A stretch of 64,000 bases of DNA from Bacteroidales bacterium (GTDB taxonomy: Bacteria; Bacteroidota; Bacteroidia; Bacteroidales; Lentimicrobiaceae): the NCBI GenBank assembly GCA_016705005.1, contig JADIZB010000019.1:1-64000 (forward strand). Direction: 5' to 3'. Position 1 is the first letter of the stretch. Each line of letters starts with the position of its first letter. This document shows, one piece after another, positions 56,701-64,000 of this stretch. Below the pieces are notes generated by a model. The model was given only the letters and a program-made list of their open reading frames with translations. It was not told the origin of the DNA and did not search any database. The translations under genes and the position numbers were made by a program.

Positions 56701-57550
56701 TCATCCGATGTTTATGATCGATGGCGACACCGATGGTTCGGGCGATCTTACTACCCTCTCGGGACTGAATCAATCGCTGACTGACGGTATGTCGTTCAAC
56801 TTTTCGGGCGATAACAGCTATATTGACCGCCTGTTGCCTTTGGAAACAGCAACTCCACTCTTCCAGAACCAGTCTCCCGCGTATTATGCAACCATCGCAT
56901 ACGATGGAGGCACTTACAAAACCATAGGTTCATCATTTGAATTCGGTGGGCTTCAGGACGGCAGTAACCGGTCAGTCAAAGACTCCCTGATGATGAAATA
57001 CATTGAGTTTTTCGGTATCTCCGGTGCTGCTCCGATGCTGGCAAATTTCCTGGTATCTGACAACACTGTATGCCGGTACGAAAATGTCTACTTTACCGAC
57101 TTTTCAGCTGGCAACATTATATCATGGGAGTGGAATTTCCCGGGTGGTGATCCTGAGACATCCACCGAACAAAACCCTGTTGTTACTTACAATGAACCAG
57201 GTATTTATGATGTAACCCTGACTGTCAGTGACGGAATCAACAACAATACGGTAGTAAAGAGTGAATTGATTACTGTAGATGTATGTTCCGGAATTGCTGA
57301 TGAAAGCAGACTGAACCAGGTAAAATTATATCCGAACCCTTCAAACGGAAAGTTCAATATTGAAACTGAAGGTGTTATGGGAACCCTGAACGTAAGATTG
57401 CAGAATACCTGCGGCATCGACATCTACACTGCACTGATTTCAGGTAACAGAACCACCACACTCGACATACCTGGCCTCGCTTCAGGTGTTTATATTGTTT
57501 CCGTTGAAAATCTTAATTTCAAAAAAGTCTTTAAGCTGATCATCAACTAG
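53720..57550 (+). CDS. Gingipain-type C25 family peptidase with PKD and T9SS sorting domains (second of pair)
   Basis: A 1,276-residue paralogue of the preceding gene. Signal peptide (1-21), propeptide, then the C25 domain with H448 in NYVGHGSQTSW and C481 in SVACVNGDFLTGTCFAEAWLRA, the same VACVNGDF active-site text as in gingipain R. Two APHP/CARDB-like segments (NDASGNNNQQLDYNESV and SDEQGNNNGKADPGETF) follow. A PKD domain lies near 1,130-1,190 (YFTDFSAGNIISWEWNFPGG, YNEPGIYDVTLTVSDG). The type A sorting domain is at 1,200-1,276 (VKLYPNPSNGKFNIET). The pair likely form a surface proteolysis unit. The two are only broadly similar, so the duplication is old. Confidence 0.93.
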   Translation: MRIKRYFLFILLIAGFISASSQNWVGINSEQPVSAETTLVSSSDAGSVLSVRIDGFYLNSVVTPRGNAFTISLDGATTMLEKGMPDLPKLAASLIIPDQAFMEVRVVSSQYIDYPFMDVAPSKGNFTRDIDPSTVAYEYGRAYSRDEFYPASQAKLREPYILRDYRGQTVVINPFAYNPVTRTLRVYYNMTIEVMAAGTSTDNIIVRNEVPQTVDAEFRQIYNRHFLNAGNGNRYTPLEDQGNMLIISYGAFMAEMQDFVDWKRTIGMPVEMVDVATIGANPTAIKNYVADYYATNGLTFLLLVGDHAQVPTVTTGDLGGPSDHAYGYLAGSDHYPDLFVGRFSAENAAQVTTQVQRTLEYEQNPDVSTDWFSTGFGIGSSEGPGDDGEYDWQHMRNIRTDLIGYTYTSIGELYDGSQGGEDLPGNPNSTSVATEVNAGRAIINYVGHGSQTSWGTTGFSNSGVNGLSNNHMWPFIWSVACVNGDFLTGTCFAEAWLRASNANGPTGAIATLMATINQSWNPPMEGQDEMNDILVESYNDNIKRTFAGISMNGCMKMNDTYGSGGYEMTDTWLVFGDPSLVVRTALPTSLAVSHNPVAFLGSDQFVINCSVDGAFACLTIDGQIIGTAAVSGGSAIITFPALNNVGTMKLAVTAFNHLPYITDIDILPLEGPYVVYNNTEVNDASGNNNQQLDYNESVTIALGLKNVGTADATDIAVTISSNDPYVELIDLTEVYPLIAAGQTVVIPDGFAFSISNDVPDGHPVLFDYTAVSGENEWSGSFSVLAHSVALNFAGAAVSDEQGNNNGKADPGETFQLHLSVINSGTAPGYNLTGVLSTEDPYIVINVDSLNYGTINGYETLTSVFTVTSLPSTPTGHIAEFNLLMSADNGFETSSLVTVVIGQIPVLIIDLDGNHNSGPVIQACLTNLSVSSDYVTSWPLVMGPYQSVFVCLGTYSDNGVLTDVQGQVLADFLNAGGKAYMEGGDTWAYNTPTPVHPMFMIDGDTDGSGDLTTLSGLNQSLTDGMSFNFSGDNSYIDRLLPLETATPLFQNQSPAYYATIAYDGGTYKTIGSSFEFGGLQDGSNRSVKDSLMMKYIEFFGISGAAPMLANFLVSDNTVCRYENVYFTDFSAGNIISWEWNFPGGDPETSTEQNPVVTYNEPGIYDVTLTVSDGINNNTVVKSELITVDVCSGIADESRLNQVKLYPNPSNGKFNIETEGVMGTLNVRLQNTCGIDIYTALISGNRTTTLDIPGLASGVYIVSVENLNFKKVFKLIIN

Positions 57551-57562
57551 TGAAATTATACA

Positions 57563-57609
57563 TCATAAAATAAAGGAGGGCGGAAAATCCGCCCTCCTTT
57601 ATTTTATGA
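57563..57609 (+). terminator. Very strong intrinsic terminator
   Basis: A perfect 22-bp stem with a 3-base loop (arms 57563-57584 and 57588-57609), with a GC-rich core AGGAGGGCGGA and an AT-rich base giving a T-tract on both strands. It closes the C25 operon. Confidence 0.95.
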
Positions 57610-57870
57610 CTAAAATTCAGATGGTGTATGGTAGAATAGAATACAATTTACATTCTGTATTCTGAGTAACTTCGCAGGTCATATGTATATTTTTTATATT
57701 TATATGTGTTGTAATAAGCCTTGGTTAAGCAAGGCAGAGTTTTTAACAAATTTTAAAATATTTCGACAATAATCTAATGTTTTTAGTATTATTTTTGCAG
57801 CATCTGGGATGATAGCAACATAGCCATATTAGAAATTCTTATTTTTTATTCACAATTATTTTATAATCCA

Positions 57871-58779
57871 ATGAACGACACAAATAGTATGATCAAGATT
57901 GGTGTATTTTATGATGGCAATTATTTTCTTCATGTTAGTAACTACTATTACTATGAACATGAGCGTAATGCAAGGATAAGCATCGAAGGATTGCATAACT
58001 TTATCAGGAGCCGTGTATCAAAGGAGGAGGGGATTGACACTAAATTATGCCACATTGTTGATTCGCATTATTTCCGGGGAAGACTCAGTGCCTACGAAGC
58101 GCAGAGCACTGAAAACAAACTTTACGCTGAAAGGATATTTGATGATATCCTGATGGGCGAAAAAGTAATTACACATTATCTCCCGTTGCGCATGCGCGGG
58201 GGTAAACGTGAAGAAAAAGGGATTGACGTCTGGCTGGCACTTGAAGCTTATGAGTTAACTATATTCAAAAAGTTTGACGTTCTTGTACTGATTGCATCTG
58301 ATGGTGATTATGTTCCCCTTGTAAGGAAACTTAATACATTGGGGACCAGGGTTATGTTGCTTAGCTGGGACTTCAGATATCAGGATATGAACGGTCGTGA
58401 AAGCGTTACGCGCACTTCACAGGAATTGCTTGAAGAGGTTACTTATCCTGTGGCCATGCATGAACTTATCGACAATCGCCTTAACAAAAACGATTCGGTA
58501 ATTTCGAACCTTTTTGATAAACAGGATGAAAACCGGGCTAAGTTTCTTGCCAAACCTGTGCCGGAAGGAGTTCAGCGTAGCCGTACCCTGAATATGAAGA
58601 GCGGTTACGGCTTTATTGCATTTCCTCCGAACAATCTGTTTTTTCACTATGAGGATGTTGTGGAAGGAAACTTCAACGATATCATGGACAATGACATGGT
58701 AGAATTTCAGATCCGCCGCAATGAACGGGGTGAAGAAGTTGCCTACAACGTCAAAAAGGTCGAAGTCGGATTACAATAA
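57871..58779 (+). CDS. NYN-domain (PIN-like) putative RNase fused to a cold-shock-like domain
   Basis: A 302-residue protein. The NYN/LabA-like domain is at about 5-195: first acid D15 in GVFYDGNYF, D119 in EKGIDVWLAL, and D144/D146 in LIASDGDYVPLVRKL, the metal-binding set of PIN-type nucleases. Residues 236-298 fit a cold-shock domain (SGYGFIAFPPNNLFFHYEDVVEG...NDMVEFQIRRNERGEE), an RNA-binding OB fold. The combination suggests an RNA-processing or decay enzyme; activity is inferred from motifs. It stands alone between two strong terminators, with the ATG at 57871 preceded by an AT-rich leader and a TATTTTTG box at 57790. Confidence 0.87.
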   Translation: MNDTNSMIKIGVFYDGNYFLHVSNYYYYEHERNARISIEGLHNFIRSRVSKEEGIDTKLCHIVDSHYFRGRLSAYEAQSTENKLYAERIFDDILMGEKVITHYLPLRMRGGKREEKGIDVWLALEAYELTIFKKFDVLVLIASDGDYVPLVRKLNTLGTRVMLLSWDFRYQDMNGRESVTRTSQELLEEVTYPVAMHELIDNRLNKNDSVISNLFDKQDENRAKFLAKPVPEGVQRSRTLNMKSGYGFIAFPPNNLFFHYEDVVEGNFNDIMDNDMVEFQIRRNERGEEVAYNVKKVEVGLQ

Positions 58780-58791
58780 GTATTCTGAAGT

Positions 58792-58830
58792 AAAAAACCG
58801 CCGGTTGACGATTTCAACCGGCGGTTTTTT
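58792..58830. terminator. Strong bidirectional terminator
   Basis: AAAAAACCGCCGGTTGA pairs perfectly with its complement across a CGATT loop (17-bp stem). It serves the NYN gene (plus) and the barrel gene (minus), which converge here. Confidence 0.93.
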
Positions 58831-59436
58831 TTATAGTTTGTAGTACGCCGAAAGTACCAGGGCATCACTGAATTGTCCATGATCCCAGATTCGCCACACA
58901 TCTCCTGAGACCCTGTTCTTACGTATAGAAAACAGTGAGTTGTCTGTCCGGAAATTTATTCTCAGACGGTTGTTGATTTTTACGGAGATACCTGCCAAAA
59001 AGCAAAGATTCTGGCTACGGAACGGGCTATCTGTTGTTACATCGCCACCGAGTGATTCCTTCTGGTGAACCAGGAAATTCAGACCCATCCCTGTCTCCAG
59101 TTCAATCCGTTCATTGTATGCATATCTGTATAGAAACGGAAGTTCTACATATCCCAGTCGCATTATGTAGGTGCGTTCAATTCCGCGTTCCCAATCCTGA
59201 TTTTCACGACTGCCCTTCTGTACATAAGCCAGTTCCATCTGAAGTGATGATTTTGGACTGATATTGAGACTGATCCAGCCTCCGGCATTCACCCCGGCTT
59301 TATTATAACCTCCCCTTAAATCTCCGGCAACCTGACTTCCGACAAGGCCCAGCAAAATACCTCCTTCAAATTTCTGTGCAGTTGCGTGAAAAGTGAAACC
59401 AATAGTGAGTAAGAAAAGAAATACCTGTTTTATCAT
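58831..59436 (-). CDS. PorT-like outer membrane beta-barrel protein
   Basis: A 201-residue protein with signal peptide (1-20, HATAQ). Barrel strands include FEGGILLGLVGSQVAGD, GVNAGGWISLNISPKSSLQMELAYVQKGS and YVELPFLYRYAYNERIELETGMGLNFLV. It ends ALVLSAYYKL. It is of the PorT/outer-membrane-barrel type frequent in Bacteroidota; the role is unknown. Confidence 0.85.
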   Translation of the reverse strand: MIKQVFLFLLTIGFTFHATAQKFEGGILLGLVGSQVAGDLRGGYNKAGVNAGGWISLNISPKSSLQMELAYVQKGSRENQDWERGIERTYIMRLGYVELPFLYRYAYNERIELETGMGLNFLVHQKESLGGDVTTDSPFRSQNLCFLAGISVKINNRLRINFRTDNSLFSIRKNRVSGDVWRIWDHGQFSDALVLSAYYKL

Positions 59437-59492
59437 ATCCTAATATATATCAATCGGTACACCAGTTATACCGATATAAAGATACTAACAAT

Positions 59493-60110
59493 TCAATCTC
59501 TGAAAACCATAGGTTCGCCGGCAGGATCGGTTTCTTCTCCAAACCACACCACAACAAAGCCACGATAGACGCCTACACCCATAGCCTTCCAATCGGCTGT
59601 AGCCCATTTCCCCAGATTTACAATCAAATCGTTGTGTCCCCGGCTTGTCTTCCATCCTTTCAGGGCATCTTCAACAAGCCCTGTTGGAGTATCATATTCA
59701 TAACTTGAATAAAAGGCAATTTCGTAACCATCTCCTTTATAATTGCTCAACTCTCTCGGTTTCTCCCACATACACGCAGCTTTACTATGGTCGCTGGTAT
59801 AACAGCAGGAACTCCAGTTTCCGCCCGACGACCAGCTGTGCAGATTACAGCGGCCACCTGGCCGGTAATTCATATCCAGATCATTTACATGCACCCTGGC
59901 TACCAGTGAAAGTGAGGCAGAGAGTGTGATGCTATGGAGATTCCTGCTGTTGCGGTAGTCGTTGATCAGCCCGGCCAGTTCCATCTCAGCGGCATTCAGA
60001 TGCAATGTATCGGTATTGTAAGTCAACCCGGAATTTTGTCCGGGAAGGGATTGTGCCCATAGAAAACCTGAAGAAAGCAACATAAAAGATAGCAAAACGT
60101 ATATTCTCAT
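59493..60110 (-). CDS. CAP (SCP/PR1) domain secreted protein
   Basis: A 205-residue protein with signal peptide (1-19). The CAP domain begins AAEMELAGLINDYRNSRNLHSITLSASLSLVARVHVNDL. It keeps the conserved His (HVND) and the later TSRGHNDLIVN and WKAMGVGVYRGFVVVWFGE segments that form the metal-binding cavity. A Cys-rich stretch (CNLHSWSSGGNWSSCCYTSDHSKAACMW) may be disulfide-bonded outside the cell. The biochemical role is not known for most bacterial CAP proteins. Confidence 0.87.
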   Translation of the reverse strand: MRIYVLLSFMLLSSGFLWAQSLPGQNSGLTYNTDTLHLNAAEMELAGLINDYRNSRNLHSITLSASLSLVARVHVNDLDMNYRPGGRCNLHSWSSGGNWSSCCYTSDHSKAACMWEKPRELSNYKGDGYEIAFYSSYEYDTPTGLVEDALKGWKTSRGHNDLIVNLGKWATADWKAMGVGVYRGFVVVWFGEETDPAGEPMVFRD

Positions 60111-60299
60111 AAAAAAGACAGGTGGTTTGGTTTTTGTTTATTTGTTGCTTTTAACTTCTGACCCCAATATTTGCTACTCCTACGAAAAATGTAATGCTCT
60201 GATGTTGCAGTGATTTTGTTGATAACCTGATTTGCACTACTTTTGAGTCAGATTGCCGGGTAAAACATTCTGTATAAAGCCCGCGTTAAATTTTCATTC

Positions 60300-60983
60300 A
60301 TGGAAAACGCACAATTTAAAATATTATTGGCTGATGACGAACCTGATGTTCTTGAGTTTTTAAGTTACAACCTTAAAAAGGAAGGTTATCAGATACTGAA
60401 AGCCAAAAACGGTCGTGATGCCCTGAATATTGCACGGGACGAATTACCCCAACTGGTAATTCTTGATGTGATGATGCCTGAAATGGATGGAATAGAAACC
60501 TGCCGCGAGATTAAACAATACCCGGAGCTGAAAAATACCATTATTATTTTCCTCACAGCCAGAGGGGAAGATTATTCACAAATCGCGGGATTCGAAGCTG
60601 GTGCTGATGATTATATCACAAAACCCATCAAACCACGCATACTGACATCCAGAGTAAAAGCTTTACTCCGGCGCTATAATCCATCTGATCAATCTCCGGA
60701 AACCTATCATCTGCCCGACATGGTGATCGACCGCGAGAAATACCTGATTGTTAAGGATGGGAAGAATATCGTGTTGCCGAAAAAGGAATTTGAATTGTTG
60801 GTTCTGTTGACGTCCAAACCCAACAAAGTGTTTTCAAGGGAAGAGATTTTCGCAAGAGTATGGGGAAGCGATGTTATTGTCGGTGACCGAACCATCGATG
60901 TTCATGTCAGGAAAATCCGTGAAAAAATCGGTATCGAAAACATCAAGACAATCAAAGGGGTTGGTTACAAGTACGAATCCTGA
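60300..60983 (+). CDS. Response regulator, PhoB/OmpR type
   Basis: A 227-residue protein. Receiver domain 5-120: acidic pocket ADDEPD, phosphorylation site D56 in VILDVMMPEMDG, and the late Thr and Lys in FLTARGED and DDYITKPIKP. The winged-helix DNA-binding domain is 130-227 (YLIVKDGKNIVLPKKEFELLVLL, DRTIDVHVRKIREKIG). It is 12 bp before its kinase gene. It resembles PhoB; the signal is not shown. Confidence 0.93.
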   Translation: MENAQFKILLADDEPDVLEFLSYNLKKEGYQILKAKNGRDALNIARDELPQLVILDVMMPEMDGIETCREIKQYPELKNTIIIFLTARGEDYSQIAGFEAGADDYITKPIKPRILTSRVKALLRRYNPSDQSPETYHLPDMVIDREKYLIVKDGKNIVLPKKEFELLVLLTSKPNKVFSREEIFARVWGSDVIVGDRTIDVHVRKIREKIGIENIKTIKGVGYKYES

Positions 60984-60995
60984 AATATTCAGCAG

Positions 60996-62045
60996 ATGAA
61001 ATTCAATTATTCGGATCCAAACAGGTTAGCAATCAGCAATGCACTGATCATTACTGCTTTTGCTGTAATCGTGAATGGCCTGATTTTCATATTCTCCCCC
61101 GGAAAACCAGCCCTTCTGTTGATTCTTCCGGCAAATCTGCTGATCTTCGGCGTTTCCTACCTGATTTTCAGATATACCCTTGAAAAGTTCATTTACGAAA
61201 AAATCAAGATTATCTATAAAACGATCCGAAACCTAAAGTTGCCTAAATCTGCCGACCGTACAATTATGAAAGTTGGCACCCTCGATAAGGTAAACCAGGA
61301 AGTAATTGAATGGAGCGAAACCAAGAAAATGGAGATTGAAGAACTCAAGAAAATGGCCAAGTACAGGCGCGAATTTCTTGGTAATGTGTCTCATGAATTA
61401 AAAACCCCCATTTTTAACATTCAGGGCTATGTACTCACACTGCTTGACGGCGGACTTGAAGACACCAGTATAAATAAAGAATACCTTCTGCGTACCGAAA
61501 AAAGCATCAACCGGATGATAGCTATTGTTGAAGATCTGGAAACAATTTCACAACTAGAGTCCAGCGAACTACAACTTATTCACAGCCGGTTCGATATTCT
61601 TGGTCTTACCAGGGAAGTCATTGAATTCCTCGAGATCAAATCGAAAAAGAAAAATAAGACCATCTGTTTTGGCGACAATTATGAAAAACCGGTATTTATC
61701 TCAGCTGACAAGGAACGGATCAGGCAGGTCCTGATTAACCTGATTGACAATTCCATAAAGTATGGTAATCCCGAAAACGGCAGAACCAAGATTAGTTTTT
61801 TCGACATGGATGAGAATATCCTTGTTGAGGTAACTGACAACGGCAGTGGCATTGATGTGGCAGATCTGCCCAGGGTTTTTGAAAGGTTTTACCGTACCGA
61901 CAAGGGCCGTTCACGTGAGCAGGGTGGCACCGGACTCGGACTTGCCATCGTAAAGCACATCATCGAAGCACACGATCAGACCATTAACGTGCGCAGCACA
62001 CCAGGCATAGGAACAACCTTTGCCTTTACTGTAAAAAAAGCATGA
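60996..62045 (+). CDS. Sensor histidine kinase (PhoR-like)
   Basis: A 349-residue inner-membrane kinase. Two hydrophobic helices (about 14-34 and 38-58) have almost no periplasmic loop. A linker follows, then the dimerisation/phosphoacceptor segment FLGNVSHELKTPIFNIQGYVL with H133, and the HATPase domain with INLIDNSIKYG (N box), VEVTDNGSGIDV (G1) and GGTGLGLAIVKHI (G2). No periplasmic sensor domain, so the input is probably internal or within the membrane. Partner of the upstream regulator. Confidence 0.93.
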   Translation: MKFNYSDPNRLAISNALIITAFAVIVNGLIFIFSPGKPALLLILPANLLIFGVSYLIFRYTLEKFIYEKIKIIYKTIRNLKLPKSADRTIMKVGTLDKVNQEVIEWSETKKMEIEELKKMAKYRREFLGNVSHELKTPIFNIQGYVLTLLDGGLEDTSINKEYLLRTEKSINRMIAIVEDLETISQLESSELQLIHSRFDILGLTREVIEFLEIKSKKKNKTICFGDNYEKPVFISADKERIRQVLINLIDNSIKYGNPENGRTKISFFDMDENILVEVTDNGSGIDVADLPRVFERFYRTDKGRSREQGGTGLGLAIVKHIIEAHDQTINVRSTPGIGTTFAFTVKKA

Positions 62046-62057
62046 TTAAGATTTTTT

Positions 62058-63032
62058 TCAGTTTTTCCGTTCTGTAGTAAAAATCACCAGTTCTTCCAGC
62101 GATTTACGGGCCGGTGACATTTCGAAACCACTCAGCAACTCAATGGCCTGTCTGCGATATTCCAGCATCTGTTTTTCAGCATAGGCAATGCCCCCGGCAT
62201 CCTTCACCTGTTGTATCAGCAATGCAACCCTCGCCGGATTATCATTGTGGTGCTTAACTGTATTGATGATCCTTCTCTTTTCCAGCCAGTCTGAATTGTT
62301 CAGCAGGTAGATCAGCGGAAGAGTCATTTTCTTTTCCTTGATATCAATGCCATTGGGTTTCCCGGTTTCCAAACTCTTGCTATAATCAAAAAGATCGTCT
62401 TTTATCTGGAATGCTATCCCTGTGAGCTCCCCAAACCGATGCAACCTTCGGATGGCATCCTTGTCGGCACCGGCTGATGCTGCACCGGAAGCACAACAGG
62501 ATGCGATCAGAGAAGCCGTTTTCTTCCTGATAATCTCAAAATAAACATCTTCCTGAATATCAAGTCTGCGGGCTTTTTCGATCTGCAACAATTCCCCTTC
62601 ACTCATCTCCCGGGTTGCATTTGAAACAATACGTAGTAATTCGAAATCATCGTTTTCAAGCGAAAGCAATAACCCTTTGGAAAGCAGGAAATCACCAATC
62701 AGTACCGATATCTTGTTTTTCCAGAGTGCATTCAACGAAAAAAAACCTCTTCTTTCGTTCGAATCATCCACAACATCATCGTGAATGAGGGTGGCCGTGT
62801 GCAAAAGCTCAATCAGCGATGCTGCCCTGTAAGTTGTCTCATTGACTCCGCCGCTGATTTCAGCAGTCAGGAAAACGAAAAGTGGCCGTATCTGTTTCCC
62901 CTTGCGTTTGACAAGGTATGCGGTAATACGGTCAAGCAACGGAACCGAACTACGCATGGAATCTCTGAACTTCTTTTCAAATTCAATAATGTGATGTTCA
63001 ACCGGTGCTTTTATTTCGTTCAGTGATGCCAT
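62058..63032 (-). CDS. Polyprenyl (trans-isoprenyl) diphosphate synthase
   Basis: A 324-residue prenyltransferase that builds the long isoprenoid chain for quinones. The substrate-binding GKQIRP is at 45-50, the first Asp-rich motif LIHDDVVDD is at about 82-90, and the second is QIKDDLFDYS at about 208-217. Residues GKPNGIDIKEKKMTLPLIYLL follow. Chain length depends on residues upstream of the first Asp motif (LLHTAT), which are small, fitting a long-chain (octaprenyl-type) product. It faces the kinase gene tail to tail. Confidence 0.92.
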   Translation of the reverse strand: MASLNEIKAPVEHHIIEFEKKFRDSMRSSVPLLDRITAYLVKRKGKQIRPLFVFLTAEISGGVNETTYRAASLIELLHTATLIHDDVVDDSNERRGFFSLNALWKNKISVLIGDFLLSKGLLLSLENDDFELLRIVSNATREMSEGELLQIEKARRLDIQEDVYFEIIRKKTASLIASCCASGAASAGADKDAIRRLHRFGELTGIAFQIKDDLFDYSKSLETGKPNGIDIKEKKMTLPLIYLLNNSDWLEKRRIINTVKHHNDNPARVALLIQQVKDAGGIAYAEKQMLEYRRQAIELLSGFEMSPARKSLEELVIFTTERKN

Positions 63033-63170
63033 ACAAAGGAATTATCCGGTATAAAAGTATGCATTTTTACTTTAAATCCGGGCGTTGTATTCACCGGGCA
63101 TTTAAAATAAAAAAGATTGCGCAAAGGCATTCTGCCATTGCAACTGACGTAAACACTGACCGTTAATTTG

Positions 63171-63178
63171 TACTTTTG
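63171..63178 (+). promoter_or_regulatory. TANNTTTG -7 box before the radical SAM gene
   Basis: TACTTTTG, 14 bases before the ATG at 63193. No good -33 TTTG box at 19-21 bases upstream, so a lone -7 match. Confidence 0.4.
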
Positions 63179-63192
63179 CGCAAAAATCTGCC

Positions 63193-63972
63193 ATGTCAGG
63201 CTTCCTATTTGATGATATAGTATTCGGACCGGTGAAAAGCCGCCGTTTCGGGGTTTCACTCGGAATCAACCTGCTGCCCGAGACCATGAAATACTGTTCC
63301 TTCAATTGTATTTACTGTGAATGCGGCCTTACCGCCCCCGATCAGGAACAGCATGCCCGTTTGTATTCCACGGAACAGGTAACCTCAGCACTGCATGAAC
63401 GTTTCAAAGTCCTTAAAACACAGGGTTTGGAACCCGACAATATTACTTTTGCAGGAAACGGCGAACCAACGCTACATCCCGGATTTAACATCATCATCGA
63501 CAATACCATAGAGCTCCGTGAAAAATATTTTCCGAAAGCAAAAATAACCGTCCTGTCGAATGCAACACGCCTTCATGTCCCTTCAGTTAAGGAAGCACTC
63601 CTGAAAATTGACAATAATGTATTGAAACTGGATGCCGGAAGCGAAGAAATGTTCAGAAGGATCAACCGTCCGGCATCTCCGGTTAAGCTTTCCACGATCA
63701 TTGATAATCTGGCTTCATTTCAAGGAAAGCTGATTATCCAGACCCTTTTTCTGCGTGGAATCATAAACAATCAGGTTGTTGATAATACTGCTGAAAAAGA
63801 ATTAACCCTGTGGCTTGAACACCTTGAAAGAATAAAACCGGCCCTGGTTATGCTTTATTCAGTATCACGTGAAACGCCGGAACAAAACATAGAAAAAGTT
63901 AGTAAGGATGAAATGCTTCTGATTGCAGGTAAACTTGATTCAATGCAAATCCCCTGTGAAGTATTTGAATAA
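63193..63972 (+). CDS. Radical SAM protein, small single-domain type
   Basis: A 259-residue protein. Radical SAM cluster motif C35-SFN-C39-IY-C42 after FGPVKSRRFGVSLGINLLPE. Glycine-rich SAM-binding strand FAGNGEPTLHPGF and LDAGSEEMFRRINRP follow. This is the group annotated as radical SAM proteins related to MoaA/NifB-type (Fe-S oxidoreductase) and to tRNA wybutosine-like enzymes in archaea; the reaction is unknown. The gene ends 28 bases before the window edge. Confidence 0.9.
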   Translation: MSGFLFDDIVFGPVKSRRFGVSLGINLLPETMKYCSFNCIYCECGLTAPDQEQHARLYSTEQVTSALHERFKVLKTQGLEPDNITFAGNGEPTLHPGFNIIIDNTIELREKYFPKAKITVLSNATRLHVPSVKEALLKIDNNVLKLDAGSEEMFRRINRPASPVKLSTIIDNLASFQGKLIIQTLFLRGIINNQVVDNTAEKELTLWLEHLERIKPALVMLYSVSRETPEQNIEKVSKDEMLLIAGKLDSMQIPCEVFE

Positions 63973-64000
63973 GTCTGATCGGCCCAATGCCCGGGTTGAT

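Overview
The window reads as a chromosome segment of a Bacteroidota bacterium, most likely class Bacteroidia (Bacteroidales/Marinilabiliales-like). Four proteins carry a type IX secretion (T9SS) C-terminal sorting module. Promoters of the TTG-N19-20-TANNTTTG type precede several genes, Shine-Dalgarno motifs are weak, and many genes belong to lineages typical of this phylum (YgiQ radical SAM, HMA-AraC fusion, outer-membrane barrels, gingipain-type C25 peptidases). The lineage call is inference from content; there is no rRNA or tRNA in view.

Left end (1-9 kb): an accessory, defence-like island. It holds a type I methyltransferase HsdM (cut by the window edge), a Fic enzyme with an autoinhibitory motif, and a split HipA system (HipB, HipS-like and HipT-like genes overlapping each other). 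A secreted NUC1-type nuclease follows. Between the genes lie unusual repeats: a degenerate tandem array with an exact 22-bp register (2214-2565, second block 2760-2913), three tandem copies of a longer non-coding segment (4214-5249), and a 215-bp direct repeat (5473-5687, 5837-6051) with three palindromic operator-like sites in each copy, leading into hipB.

Middle (9-48 kb): mostly ordinary chromosomal genes. These are a TraB-like/ECF sigma/membrane protein operon; T9SS cargo; a large sortilin/BNR-repeat protein; UspA; YgiQ; Tag glycosylase; MtnA; cold-shock, GH13, META/NlpE and GH114-like proteins; a tRNA-dihydrouridine synthase with a duplicated and truncated 5' end; AraC regulators; YceI and DOPA-dioxygenase-like proteins; an LtaS-like sulfatase with a GDPD partner; an M20 amidohydrolase; an MsbA-like exporter; RbfA; and a LolC/E-type permease. 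Three genes (the BNR protein, mtnA and the HMA-AraC regulator) are each broken by a one-base frameshift. Two of the three are at homopolymers, so assembly error and real decay must be separated.

Right end (49-64 kb): two tandem, very large C25 (gingipain-like) T9SS peptidases under one promoter candidate and closed by a 22-bp-stem terminator. Then come a NYN-nuclease/cold-shock-domain fusion, a barrel protein, a CAP-domain protein, a PhoB/PhoR-like two-component pair, a polyprenyl synthetase and a small radical SAM protein.

The strongest candidates for something undescribed are the 22-bp-register array between hsdM and fic, and the duplicated palindrome array in front of the HipBST-like operon.
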